Below, one piece after another: positions 25,682 to 33,929 of a DNA stretch of 64,000 bases (position 1 is its first letter; every line of letters starts with the position of its first letter). The DNA comes from Streptomyces sp. NBC_00285 (GTDB lineage Bacteria > Actinomycetota > Actinomycetes > Streptomycetales > Streptomycetaceae). The translations under genes were made by a program, and so were the position numbers. The DNA lies in assembly GCF_036174265.1 (NCBI RefSeq), contig NZ_CP108055.1:10044001-10108000 (forward strand). Direction: 5' to 3'. The notes beneath the pieces are model-generated. The model was not told where the DNA came from and ran no database searches. It was given only the letters and a program-made list of their open reading frames with translations.

Positions 25682-26253
25682 GATGGCTGACCTTGTACGC
25701 GCGTTCACGTCAGGTGCCTGCGGCACTCGCGGCGATGCTGATCGGCGCGGTGGGGGTGTGGGCACTCACCCGGGACGGGGGCGCGGGGCCCGGTGATCCG
25801 CGGCTGCCCGTACTCGTCCTCGCCACAGGGGCGATGGCGGCCTCGGTCGGGCTCAGCGGCCAGGACCTCGCGCTGGACCGGACGGCCGCGATCCGCTGGA
25901 TGCCCCGCAGAGCGGCGCATGTGCTGCTCGCCGGCGCGGCCGTCGCCGCGGCACTGCTGACAGTGCAGACCATGGGCGTATCCATGGCCACCACCGCGTT
26001 CGTCGTCCGGGACAGCGCGGGCCTGATGGGACTGGTCGCCCTCGGCGCGGCGCTCTCGGGCGGGCAGTACGCATGGACGCTGCCGTTCGTCTGGCTGTCG
26101 CTGGTGTTCTTCGCACCGCCCCCGACGAATGCGCCGATGCGCGTGGCGATGTGGATGACGCTGCCTCCCGGCACGGCTGCGGGCACCTGGACAGCCCTGG
26201 TCCTTACGGTCGTCGGCACCACGGCGTACGCCGTTGCGGGTCCGAGGAGGTAG
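25678..26253 (+). CDS. Small integral membrane protein, second exporter subunit
   Basis: A 191-residue hydrophobic protein with about five to six spans (VPAALAAMLIGAVGVWALT, LPVLVLATGAMAASVGLSG, VLLAGAAVAAALLTVQTMG, GLMGLVALGAALSGGQYAW, FVWLSLVFFAPPPTNAPM, WTALVLTVVGTTAYAVAGP). The family is not named by any motif I know. It starts with GTGA overlap at the preceding gene, so it belongs to the same operon and is probably a second permease subunit. Confidence 0.75.
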   Translation: MRWLTLYARSRQVPAALAAMLIGAVGVWALTRDGGAGPGDPRLPVLVLATGAMAASVGLSGQDLALDRTAAIRWMPRRAAHVLLAGAAVAAALLTVQTMGVSMATTAFVVRDSAGLMGLVALGAALSGGQYAWTLPFVWLSLVFFAPPPTNAPMRVAMWMTLPPGTAAGTWTALVLTVVGTTAYAVAGPRR

Positions 26254-26324
26254 CCGGACCCCGAAACCCCGGACCGGGAGACCGCCGCCGGGCCGCATCG
26301 GCCGGCTGATCGCGGCGATGCCGC

Positions 26325-26400
26325 GGTTGTTCCAGCGTGGTGACCACCACCGCCTCCACCTGATCGACGCTGATGGTGGGCGGCCGACCCGTCTTCGGCA
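26325..26400 (-). pseudogene. IS630-type transposase remnant
   Basis: About 24 codons on the minus strand read PKTGRPPTISVDQVEAVVVT then TLE, matching the linker between the helix-turn-helix and catalytic domains of IS630 transposases. The rest is gone. It is not part of the intact IS630 element at 60268. Confidence 0.5.
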
Positions 26401-26636
26401 CGTGGACAGGAAGAACTGCAGCCGCTGCACCCCCGGCATCCCCGCACCTGCCACCGGCTCCGCCCCAGCCAGGCAGGTGATCGGCTCCCGCTGGGTGATG
26501 AAGGGGATCAGTGCCGATTCGGGCGCAGCGTTCGCAAGAGGATTTGTGGGCTTGCATGCTGATGCGCCGCTGGTCGGGGTTGGGGGCGCAGGCGGTGTGG
26601 GCGGTGTTGGTTTCCGGGCTCGTGCATCGGTTTCGT

Positions 26637-26826
26637 TCATGTGGCCGGCTCGCAGAGCAGCTCGCTGCAGACTTGTTTGCCCCAGCGGTATATGTCGGTT
26701 CCCTCGGCGTTCGGCGAGAGCGTCGATCAGGAGCAGGCCCCGGCCGGTGGCGAGGAGGTCGGCTCCGGGCTTGGTCATTTCCGGCAGTGTGCGGGCGTTG
26801 TCGATGACGCCGATCCGTACGAACGG
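26637..26826 (-). pseudogene. SpoIIAB-like ATP-binding regulator remnant
   Basis: The minus strand reads FVRIGVIDNARTLPEMTKPG, then ADLLATGRGLLLIDALAERR; after a frameshift near 26700 it continues GTDIYRWGKQVCSELLCEPA-T-stop. This is the C-terminal end of the histidine-kinase-like ATPases (anti-sigma type) common in streptomycetes, with the GRGL..DALA motif. The front half with the ATP-binding N box is missing. Confidence 0.6.
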
Positions 26827-26966
26827 TGGGCCGGGGCGCAGCGGCCTGGACGCACTGATGGCCTTGGACGACAGCCGAGGAGGCCATGAGGGTCTGGAGC
26901 ATGCCCTCGCGGTCCAGCGGCTCTGCTCGGCGTCTCCAGCCTTATCGGTGGTGTTCGGCGTGTTTC

Positions 26967-29855
26967 TCAGGCGGATTCTTCGGATCCGGGTCTGTCGGAG
27001 TTCGGCAGGTTGCTTTGGATGTTCTTCCGGCTGGTGCGCAGTTTCACCAGGGCGCGGGCGACGTGCTTTTCGACGGTGCGGGGGGACAAGAACAGGGTCT
27101 GGGCGATGTCCTGGTTGGTGGCGCCGCCTGCGAGCAGTTCGGCGACTTCCCGTTCACGGGGTGACAGCTGCATTCCGTAGCCGCGGCTTCCTGGTGGCGA
27201 TGTCTGGACACCGAGTTCGCGTAGGCGGTGTTGGCAGCGTGCGGCATCGCCGGTCGCGCCGAGTTCGGTGAAGCCACGCGCGGCGTCGGCCAGGTGCGCC
27301 ACCGCGTCTTCGGGAGACGAGCAGGCCAGGGCGTCACCCCGGTGTTCGGCGGCCTTGGTCGCCTCGTAGGGCCGGCCAATGTCCTGCCATCTGCGCTGCG
27401 CCTCGGCGAAGTGCTCGGCGGCTTTCACCCGCTCGGTGGTCGCCGTCGGCCCGGTGGCGCGGAGCAGCAGCAGCCCCTGGGCCACTTCCAGTTCGGACAG
27501 GGCAGCGGGCGCGTCCCGGTCGCGGACACCGGACTCGGCCTCCGTCACGAGTTGTTCGGCCGCCGCGCGGTGCCCGCAGCCCAACGCGGCCTCGACCGCG
27601 ACGGGAAGCAGACCGAAGGTCCGTGTCCAGGAACCGAGTCCACGCAACGTCGACAACGCCGGTTCGGCGGCCGCCCAGGCAGCCTGCGGGTCGTGCTGGG
27701 CGAGCCGGACGGCCGTGAGGGCGGCGGCGATCCTCATGGTGACGTCCGCCGAGGTGCCTCCGTGCTCCGCGGCGGCGACGAAGTGGTCGAGGGCCCGGGA
27801 GTGCCGGCCCTGGGCGAGGGCACGGTGTCCCTGGCACAGCAGTCGGTCGACCTCGACCTGTCTCATATCGGGGTGGGCACGTCCCAGGGCCGCGTACTCG
27901 CCGTCCAGGTCGGCCCAGCGGCAGACCAGCCGGTCCATGTTCAGTTCCTGGGCGCGGACGAGGCACTCGAACGGCCGACCGTCCGCGCCGTCGGCCAGGT
28001 CTCTCATCTCGAGCAGCAGGGCGCGGGCCCGCCGGTCGTGGCCGAGCTGGATGGCCGCGGTGGTGAGGTTGTACAGGGCGAAAATGGTCGGGCTCAGCAC
28101 CACGCCGTCAGCGCCGCGCCGCGGCAGCCGGTCCACCAAGGGCCAGACGGCGGGATCACCGTCCCTGGCCATCAACAGCAGTCGGACGTTCCTGACCACC
28201 ATCCGGCTCGCCTCGTCGGTACCGTCCGCCACGGCCTGCTCGGCCCGGCCGAGCCATTTCCACCCCTGCGTGGCGGCGCCGTCGAGGTCGTGCAGGGCCA
28301 GCGCGATCATCGCCTTCACCGCCTTGTGCGGGAGGGTGGCCAGCTCGCCGATGGCGTGTTCGAGCTCGCGGAAGCCGGCAGGGTCGCGGTCGATGTTGAG
28401 CATGGTCAGACCGAGTTCCAGGCGGATCTCACCCCGGGTGGCCGCAGGCAGCCGCGGATCGGCCAGCACGGCGCGCAGCTCGCGGACGGTCGCCGCGTAG
28501 TCGACGCCGAAGTTGACGATACGGGCGAGCGCGAGCGCAGCCCGGGAACGTCGCTCGGTGTCCGCCCCGGACTGGGCCAGGATCTGTTGCAGGAGCGTGC
28601 CCGCGGTGCCGGTGTCGCCCAGCGCGACGGCCTGTTCGGCAGCCTGCTCGGTGCGATCGAGCCAGCCCTGCTGGTCGCCGACGGCGAGCGTGTGGTGCGC
28701 GATCTGCACCAGCGGCAGCGGGTCGTGCGTCTGGAGTTCGTCGAGGGCACGCCGGTGCAGGCGCGTGCGCCACGGCCCGGGGATGTGCCGGTAGGCGACC
28801 TGCTGAGCCAGCATGTGACGGAAGCCGTAGAGGCCGCTCGCGGTCTCGCGCAGCACGGCCGCCCGCAGCGCGCCGATCAGCCCGTCCGCGGCCTCGTCGC
28901 CGTTCAGGGCGGCGACCTCGGCGAGCAGTGTCTCGGTGGACGGCACGGCCAGTACGGCCGCCGCGTTCACGACCGCCGCACCGGCCGGCGACAGAGTGGT
29001 CAGCCGTTCGCTGACCGCTTCCCGCAGGCTGCCCGGCACCTCGGCCCGCTCCAGTTCCCCGACGTCCGGGCGCGCCTGGTCCCGTAGCGTGATCAGGTCT
29101 TCCTCGGCGACCAGTGGCAGGCCCTCGCTGCGGCCATGGAGCGCCGCGCACAGCTCGGGCGTGGCCTGGGCGCCGAGCGCGGCACCGGCCAGTTCGGCCA
29201 CGTCGGTCCTGGTCAGCGGCGACAGCCGGATCACCGTGCCGCTGGCGCAGGGTGGCGGGCGGTAGGCGGCGCCCAAGGCCGCGGCCCCGGGCGGCAAGTC
29301 CTCGGCCCGGTAGGTGACCACCAGCGCGAACTGGTCGGGCAGGTCGCGGGCGAGCAGCAGGAGCAGTTCGCGGGTGGCGTCGTCGGCCCAGTGCAGGTCC
29401 TCGACGACCAGGATCACCCGCCCGACCGTGTCGAGCACGGAGCGGACGGCCTGGATCATCTGGTGGCGCGCTGCGCCCGGGCCCTGCGGCTTTGCCGGCG
29501 CCGGCGGTAGGCGGTCGGCCAGGTCCGGGAGCAGCGGGGCCAGGGCGCCGGTGGTCGGCGGCAGGGCGGCGTCCGGCAGCCACGGACCGATCTTGCCGAG
29601 CGCGTCGATCACCGGCCCGTACGGCAGGGGCTCACGCAGCGGGTGGCAGAAGCCTGTCATCACCCGCCACCCTTCCGACTTCAGGATCGTGGTGGCTTCG
29701 CGTACCAGCCGGGACTTGCCCATGCCGGCGTCGCCCTCGACCATCACCACGGCCGGTGGCTGTCGGATGGCGGCGAGCAGCAGGTCGAGTTCGTGGCGGC
29801 GACCGACGAATACGAAGCCCCGGCCAAGCCCATGAGATCCCTGCTGGGTCGCCAC
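26967..29855 (-). CDS. Large LuxR (LAL) family regulator
   Basis: A 962-residue LAL-type transcription factor. An N-terminal NTPase carries Walker A GDAGMGKS (residues about 41-48) and Walker B VILVVEDLHWADD (about 147-159). A long TPR-like middle follows. The C-terminal LuxR helix-turn-helix is LSPREREVAELLAGGATNQD, IAQTLFLSPRTVEKHVARAL (about 898-945). Such proteins bind ATP and activate nearby operons. The chosen start is GTG at 29855 with AAGGA upstream; 29873 is also in frame. It is divergent from the ADP-ribosyltransferase gene (30111) with 255 bp between, so it is a candidate regulator of that pair. Confidence 0.88.
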   Translation of the reverse strand: MATQQGSHGLGRGFVFVGRRHELDLLLAAIRQPPAVVMVEGDAGMGKSRLVREATTILKSEGWRVMTGFCHPLREPLPYGPVIDALGKIGPWLPDAALPPTTGALAPLLPDLADRLPPAPAKPQGPGAARHQMIQAVRSVLDTVGRVILVVEDLHWADDATRELLLLLARDLPDQFALVVTYRAEDLPPGAAALGAAYRPPPCASGTVIRLSPLTRTDVAELAGAALGAQATPELCAALHGRSEGLPLVAEEDLITLRDQARPDVGELERAEVPGSLREAVSERLTTLSPAGAAVVNAAAVLAVPSTETLLAEVAALNGDEAADGLIGALRAAVLRETASGLYGFRHMLAQQVAYRHIPGPWRTRLHRRALDELQTHDPLPLVQIAHHTLAVGDQQGWLDRTEQAAEQAVALGDTGTAGTLLQQILAQSGADTERRSRAALALARIVNFGVDYAATVRELRAVLADPRLPAATRGEIRLELGLTMLNIDRDPAGFRELEHAIGELATLPHKAVKAMIALALHDLDGAATQGWKWLGRAEQAVADGTDEASRMVVRNVRLLLMARDGDPAVWPLVDRLPRRGADGVVLSPTIFALYNLTTAAIQLGHDRRARALLLEMRDLADGADGRPFECLVRAQELNMDRLVCRWADLDGEYAALGRAHPDMRQVEVDRLLCQGHRALAQGRHSRALDHFVAAAEHGGTSADVTMRIAAALTAVRLAQHDPQAAWAAAEPALSTLRGLGSWTRTFGLLPVAVEAALGCGHRAAAEQLVTEAESGVRDRDAPAALSELEVAQGLLLLRATGPTATTERVKAAEHFAEAQRRWQDIGRPYEATKAAEHRGDALACSSPEDAVAHLADAARGFTELGATGDAARCQHRLRELGVQTSPPGSRGYGMQLSPREREVAELLAGGATNQDIAQTLFLSPRTVEKHVARALVKLRTSRKNIQSNLPNSDRPGSEESA

Positions 29856-30110
29856 ACCACCACCGTCCTTCACGGGACGCCCCGATCCGGTTACCCGCAG
29901 TGGCCGCCGGGGCCGACGTCATCGGCCCTACCCATCCTAGGACGGCCGCCTACCCATTCAATGCGTCCCCCATTGTTTCGGCCTGTCCTTCACCTGCATT
30001 TTGATGCCATCCACACAGGTGGAAGCCGCGATAACGCGTGAGGACGCTCTCGCACTCCAACTGGCGCGTGCAGTGGCACGGCCGCAACCACTTCCCGACA
30101 CGGAGAGCTC

Positions 30111-31022
30111 ATGTTCAATCGAGCAGAAACGCTTTTGCCCATGTGGCGGATGCGCTACCGGATATCAGCACTCGCGGCGCTCCTCGCCGCCGTCGCGATC
30201 ATCCTGACCCAGGCCATCGTCTCGACCAGCCCGGCGCACGCGGCAGGGTGGAACAACTGCCCGACCGGCTTCGGCAACTCCTCCTCGTGTTCCAACATTT
30301 CCAGCAACGACACCGTCCGCGAACGGCAGTTGCCGGCCCAGGTGTACCGCGGGGACTCGCGGTCGCCGTACGAGATCTTCACCCACGGCTTCACGGCGGT
30401 CGGGACCGACTACGATCTCCCGCGCCACATACAAGGCCGCGACGGCAGCGGCTACATCTCCACGAGCGCGGATCTGTCGCAGTCGGAACGCTTCGCCCGC
30501 AGCCAGGGTGGCCGCAATCTGGGTGCGGCGATGGCGAATCCCAACTGCCGGACCGGCCGCCCGGTTGCGATGTGGACTCCCTTTCCGGGGATGGGTTGGA
30601 CGCTGACCGGTCAGTGCACCAACCGCTGGGTGGAGGCGGACACCTACGTGTACCAAATCGATTCCCACATGGCGCGAAACGCTCTTTACACCGACGACCA
30701 GGTGCGCGGAAACCCCGGGCTGGCGCGTTTCGGGGGCCAGCAGGAGTGGGCGTACCTCCACCACATCCCGAACACCGCGATCATCGGCGTGCGCGTGTAC
30801 CGCATGAGGGCGCAGGTCCACAATGGCCAGCTCGAATACCGGGGTCAGACGTTCACGTTCGACCGCTTCATCGGCAATCCCGCCCATGCCGAGGCGCGGA
30901 GCACCTATAACCCGGCCGCTGACCCGAGCGCCCACTTCGGCCCGAGCACCGACCTCGGCACGCCCGCGATCGCGGCGAACCCGTATACCCGCGGCTGCGA
31001 AGCGATCGCCCAGTGCCGGTAA
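30111..31022 (+). CDS. Secreted ADP-ribosyltransferase, pertussis S1-like
   Basis: A 303-residue exported protein. A signal ending PAHA at residue 44 precedes a mature enzyme of the cholera/pertussis toxin class. The three diagnostic motifs are present in order: VYRGDSR (Arg80), GYISTSADL (Ser117-Thr118-Ser119) and GGQQEWAYLHHIP (Gln210-x-Glu212, catalytic Glu). The spacing, the conserved aromatic after Glu, and the flanking HIP...RVYR follow the pertussis S1 pattern (VYRYDSR, STS, QSEYLAHRRIP). Six cysteines could form disulfides. The start has GGAGAG upstream. It precedes a secreted lectin-like protein by 86 bp, so an A-B toxin is possible. The target is unknown. Confidence 0.85.
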   Translation: MFNRAETLLPMWRMRYRISALAALLAAVAIILTQAIVSTSPAHAAGWNNCPTGFGNSSSCSNISSNDTVRERQLPAQVYRGDSRSPYEIFTHGFTAVGTDYDLPRHIQGRDGSGYISTSADLSQSERFARSQGGRNLGAAMANPNCRTGRPVAMWTPFPGMGWTLTGQCTNRWVEADTYVYQIDSHMARNALYTDDQVRGNPGLARFGGQQEWAYLHHIPNTAIIGVRVYRMRAQVHNGQLEYRGQTFTFDRFIGNPAHAEARSTYNPAADPSAHFGPSTDLGTPAIAANPYTRGCEAIAQCR

Positions 31023-31108
31023 CCATGGCTGAAACCGGCTCGACTCCCGACACAACCGGCCACGCAGACGCCGCCGTGATCGCCCTCCCCTCGGACCCAA
31101 GGAAGACC

Positions 31109-32572
31109 ATGTCGAAAAACGCATCGACAGCGCCGCACCGCACGCACTCCGCGCCGCGGGAGCGGCCGCGCTCCGCCCTGCTCGCCCTCCTGTCGCTTGT
31201 GCTGGCGAGCGGGTCGCTGCTGCCGGCCGCGGCCGCACACGCCGACACCGCCACCGCCACCGGCGCCGACTGGGAGGAGGTTGTGGAACTCGCGGGCTAC
31301 AACGGCGCCCTGACCGCGTTCGACGACCCGAAAAGCGGCCCGACGATCATCTTCCCGTCCGACTACACCGGTGACATCCACAACCTGAAACACCCGAGCG
31401 ACTGGACCGACTCCACAGGCGCCACGCCGACCAGTTGGCCCACCCCCACGACCGCCAAAAGCCCCATGTTCACGCAGGACCAGCTCAACAACGTGCAGAA
31501 CGCGGTCCTCGACGCCATCCAGCCCGGCGACGACACCACCACCTACTCCCTGGCTGCCGCCTACGACGGCGCGAGCGACCGGGTGGTCGTGCAGACCAAC
31601 GCCCCCTCGTCCGTCACCGACCCGCTGGCCGCCAAGTACCCCAACCAGGTCGCCATCCAGGGCCCGCCCGCGAGCACCCCGCCCACCATGTGCACGGAGC
31701 AGACCTCGCTCACGTCCGACCCCGGCAACACCCGCGGCGCGACCGCGGCGAGCGACCAGTTGCAGGCCATGGCCGACTACAACTGCGCCCTGTCCGCCTA
31801 CCAGGACCCGAATACCGGCCCGGTGATCACCTTCCCGTCCGACTACGCCGGTGACATCAACAACCTGCAGATCCCGCAGCACTGGACCGACTCCAACGGC
31901 GACACCCCGACCAGTTGGCCCACTCCGACCACCACCCGCAGCGTCAAGTTCACCGCCGCGCAGGTTCAGAAGATCATCACCGCCACCGTCGCGCAGATCG
32001 AGCCGGTCGGCTCGACGATCTACTACGCCGCCGCCCACTACGACGGGATGAGCGACCGGATCGTGGTGAGCACCGACGCCCCCTCCTCGGTCACCGACCC
32101 ACTGGTGGCCGCCTACCCCGACCAGGTCACCATCCACAGCCAGACGGCCCCGGCGATGCAGATCGTCAACAAGCAAAGCAACCTCGACCTGGGGATCGAC
32201 GGCGCCTCCACCGCGTACAACGCTGGGGTCGTGCAGCAGACCGCGGATGCCACCGCCAACCAGCAGTGGCGGCTGATCTTCGCCGGCAACGGCCAGTACA
32301 AGCTCAAGAACGTCAACAGCGGCCTTCTGCTCGGCATCGCCGGCGGCGTCAGCAACCCGGGCGCCCCCGCCGTGCAATGGGACGACAATGGCCACGACGA
32401 CCACCTGTGGAAGGTGGTCGACGCCGACCGCGGCTACGTCAAGCTGGTCAACGTGCGCAGCGGGCTCCCGTTGGACGTCGACAAAGCCTCGACCGACCCC
32501 GGAGCGAGCGCGCTCCAGAACACCGACAACGGGACCGATTCCGAGCTCTGGCAGCTGACTCCGATCAACTGA
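31109..32572 (+). CDS. Secreted tandem-repeat protein with ricin-type lectin domain
   Basis: A 487-residue exported protein. A signal segment (about residues 20-46, ending AAAHADT) precedes two repeats of about 130 residues, at about 54-185 and 214-345. Both contain GP.I.FPSDY.GDI.NL, PTSWPTPTT and YDG.SDR.VV.T.APSSVTDPL. Residues about 349-487 form a RICIN-type trefoil (QIVNKQSNLDLGIDGAS, QQWRLIFAGNGQYKLKNVNS, HLWKVVD, ELWQLTP). The repeats are not a family I can name; the YDG.SDR.VV. phrase faintly recalls serine-protease prodomains. The start at 31109 has AAGGAAG; an in-frame start at 31013 overlaps the ART stop. It is probably the receptor-binding partner of the ART. A strong hairpin follows. 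Confidence 0.82.
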   Translation: MSKNASTAPHRTHSAPRERPRSALLALLSLVLASGSLLPAAAAHADTATATGADWEEVVELAGYNGALTAFDDPKSGPTIIFPSDYTGDIHNLKHPSDWTDSTGATPTSWPTPTTAKSPMFTQDQLNNVQNAVLDAIQPGDDTTTYSLAAAYDGASDRVVVQTNAPSSVTDPLAAKYPNQVAIQGPPASTPPTMCTEQTSLTSDPGNTRGATAASDQLQAMADYNCALSAYQDPNTGPVITFPSDYAGDINNLQIPQHWTDSNGDTPTSWPTPTTTRSVKFTAAQVQKIITATVAQIEPVGSTIYYAAAHYDGMSDRIVVSTDAPSSVTDPLVAAYPDQVTIHSQTAPAMQIVNKQSNLDLGIDGASTAYNAGVVQQTADATANQQWRLIFAGNGQYKLKNVNSGLLLGIAGGVSNPGAPAVQWDDNGHDDHLWKVVDADRGYVKLVNVRSGLPLDVDKASTDPGASALQNTDNGTDSELWQLTPIN

Positions 32573-32614
32573 CGAGTGGCGGTCGCCGCCGCGGGCATTG
32601 CCCGGGCGGACGGC

Positions 32615-32663
32615 GAACCGGCCCGGGTTGCGCGAACCTGTCGTGCGCAACCCGGGCCGGTTC
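32615..32663 (+). terminator. Strong terminator hairpin after the ART/lectin pair
   Basis: GAACCGGCCCGGGTTGCGC (32615-32633) and its exact complement GCGCAACCCGGGCCGGTTC (32645-32663) form a 19-bp stem with an 11-nt loop. It begins 43 bp after the lectin-protein stop. It marks the end of the transcription unit and separates it from the IS debris. Confidence 0.85.
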
Positions 32664-32794
32664 ATGTGTCGCGCTCCGCTCCCTCGTTGTCGATCATCGG
32701 CCGTTCAAGTCGCCGCCGATCGAGTACCGCGAGAGACTGAGATGCAGGGCCGAATGTTTGTCCGCGGCCCTCAGCTTGGACTCTGTCGGGGATC

Positions 32795-33097
32795 TTGATG
32801 GTCGGGGGTCAGGTGCCGAGGGTGCGCCGTCATGAACTCACCGATCAGGAGTGGGAGTTGCTTGCTCCACTCATATCGCGGGCAGCGACAGGCCGTCCGC
32901 GAGTGGTGGACCGGCAGGTCATCAACGGGATGGTCTACAAGATCCGGACCGGGATCTCCTGGCGTGACCTGCTGGAACGCTACGGGCCCTGGCAGACGGT
33001 CTACACCCGCTTCCGCCGTTACGCCGTGGACGGCATGTTCACCCGGGCACTCCGGCAGATCCAAGCCCACGCCGACGCGGCCGGCGACATCGACTGT
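32795..33097 (+). pseudogene. IS5 family transposase N-terminal fragment
   Basis: The plus strand reads RRHELTDQEWELLAPLISRA, GRPRVVDRQVINGMVYKIRT, GISWRDLLERYGPWQTVYTR and FRRYAVDGMFTRAL.., the N-terminal (DUF4096) part of an IS5-type transposase. It ends at AAGDIDCR-stop; intact relatives continue GDIDW.VSVD with the first catalytic Asp. The break at about 33095 is fused to the truncated ISL3 transposase on the other strand. Confidence 0.75.
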
Positions 33098-33790
33098 CGC
33101 TGACCTGTACCGCTTCGGGGAGGGCTTTGCGGATCGCTTCGGCGTAGGTGGCAGAGCCGTCGCGGCAGACGTACTGGGCCCCGGGGTGCTCGCGCAGCCA
33201 CGTGGTCAGGGTCTGGGCGGTGCGGTCGGGCAGGACGTCGATCCGCTCGCCGGTCTCGGCGTCGATGATGACCGTGGCTTAGCGGTGCCTGCGCTTGAGG
33301 GCGAAGTCGTCGACGCGGAGCACGCGCGGGACGCGCAGCGGTGGCACTGCCTGGCGCATGAGCATGCGCAGGGCGGTCGAGTGGGAGATCGCGCAGGCCA
33401 CAACGCGACAGAGGCGGGAGTCCGCCCGGCCCGCTAACTCCTTGACTACAGAGCCGAGTTGGCCGGCCAGGCGGTTGGTGCGGCGCTGGTAGCGCTCCAC
33501 GACGCCGGGCACCTGCTCGCGGAACGTCTGCCGCGGGCAGCCGAGCACCGTGCACACCAGGCGGCGGACCCGCACCGAGGCGAAGACCCGCCGACCGTCA
33601 CCGGCACGTCTGCGAGCACTCGCCCAGGAAACCCGTGCATCTGCGATGTTCGTGTCCCGCACGCGGGCACGGCACCGGATCATCCCGGGTCCGCGCCGAC
33701 ACCCGGATGACCTCACCCTCGTCCTTCACGCCCTCGACGATGAGGGCCGACAGTCCCGAAAACACCACGCCCACAAGCTCGTTGACATCG
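33098..33790 (-). pseudogene. ISL3 family transposase, frameshifted and truncated
   Basis: Assembled across three frames on the minus strand: VNELVGVVFSGLSALIVEGV, CGTRTSQMHGFPGRVLADVP, RRLVCTVLGCPRQTFREQVP, VVERYQRRTNRLAGQLGSVV, LRVPRVLRVDDFALKRRHR, then a TAA in place of a Tyr (near 33281) before ATVIIDAETGERIDVL and TYAEAIRKALPEAVQVSD. The zinc ribbon and the first catalytic Asp (DDFALK) are recognisable. There are at least two frameshifts, one nonsense codon and a lost C-terminus, where the IS5 fragment begins. A probable IS end (GGCTCTGTCCCGTAA, minus strand) lies near 33885-33899. Confidence 0.72.
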
Positions 33791-33826
33791 CGCACACCAC
33801 GCCCACAAGCTCGTTGACATCGCGCA
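33763..33826. repeat. 32-bp perfect tandem duplication
   Basis: Positions 33763-33794 and 33795-33826 are identical 32-bp units; a partial third unit follows (CACCA at 33827). They span the start of the ISL3 transposase remnant. This is a simple slippage duplication rather than a CRISPR array: there are no spacers. Confidence 0.9.
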
Positions 33827-33929
33827 CACCATGCCAAACGACAACCGTCACCCTTCGCTACCACCGATTCCGGGACAGAGTCGATTACGGGACAGAGCCG
33901 TTGGCTGGACAGACCCGCAACGGACGGGA

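Noticed and set aside
27228..29087. A 619-residue plus-strand frame opposite the LAL regulator
   Set aside because: It overlaps the Walker and TPR parts of a clear LAL protein and has no recognisable domain.
29492..30004. A 170-residue plus-strand frame upstream of the ART
   Set aside because: It overlaps the LAL start region and has no motif; its end includes the ART promoter region.
33763..33826. Possible CRISPR-like repeat
   Set aside because: Two adjacent 32-bp copies without spacers; simple tandem duplication.
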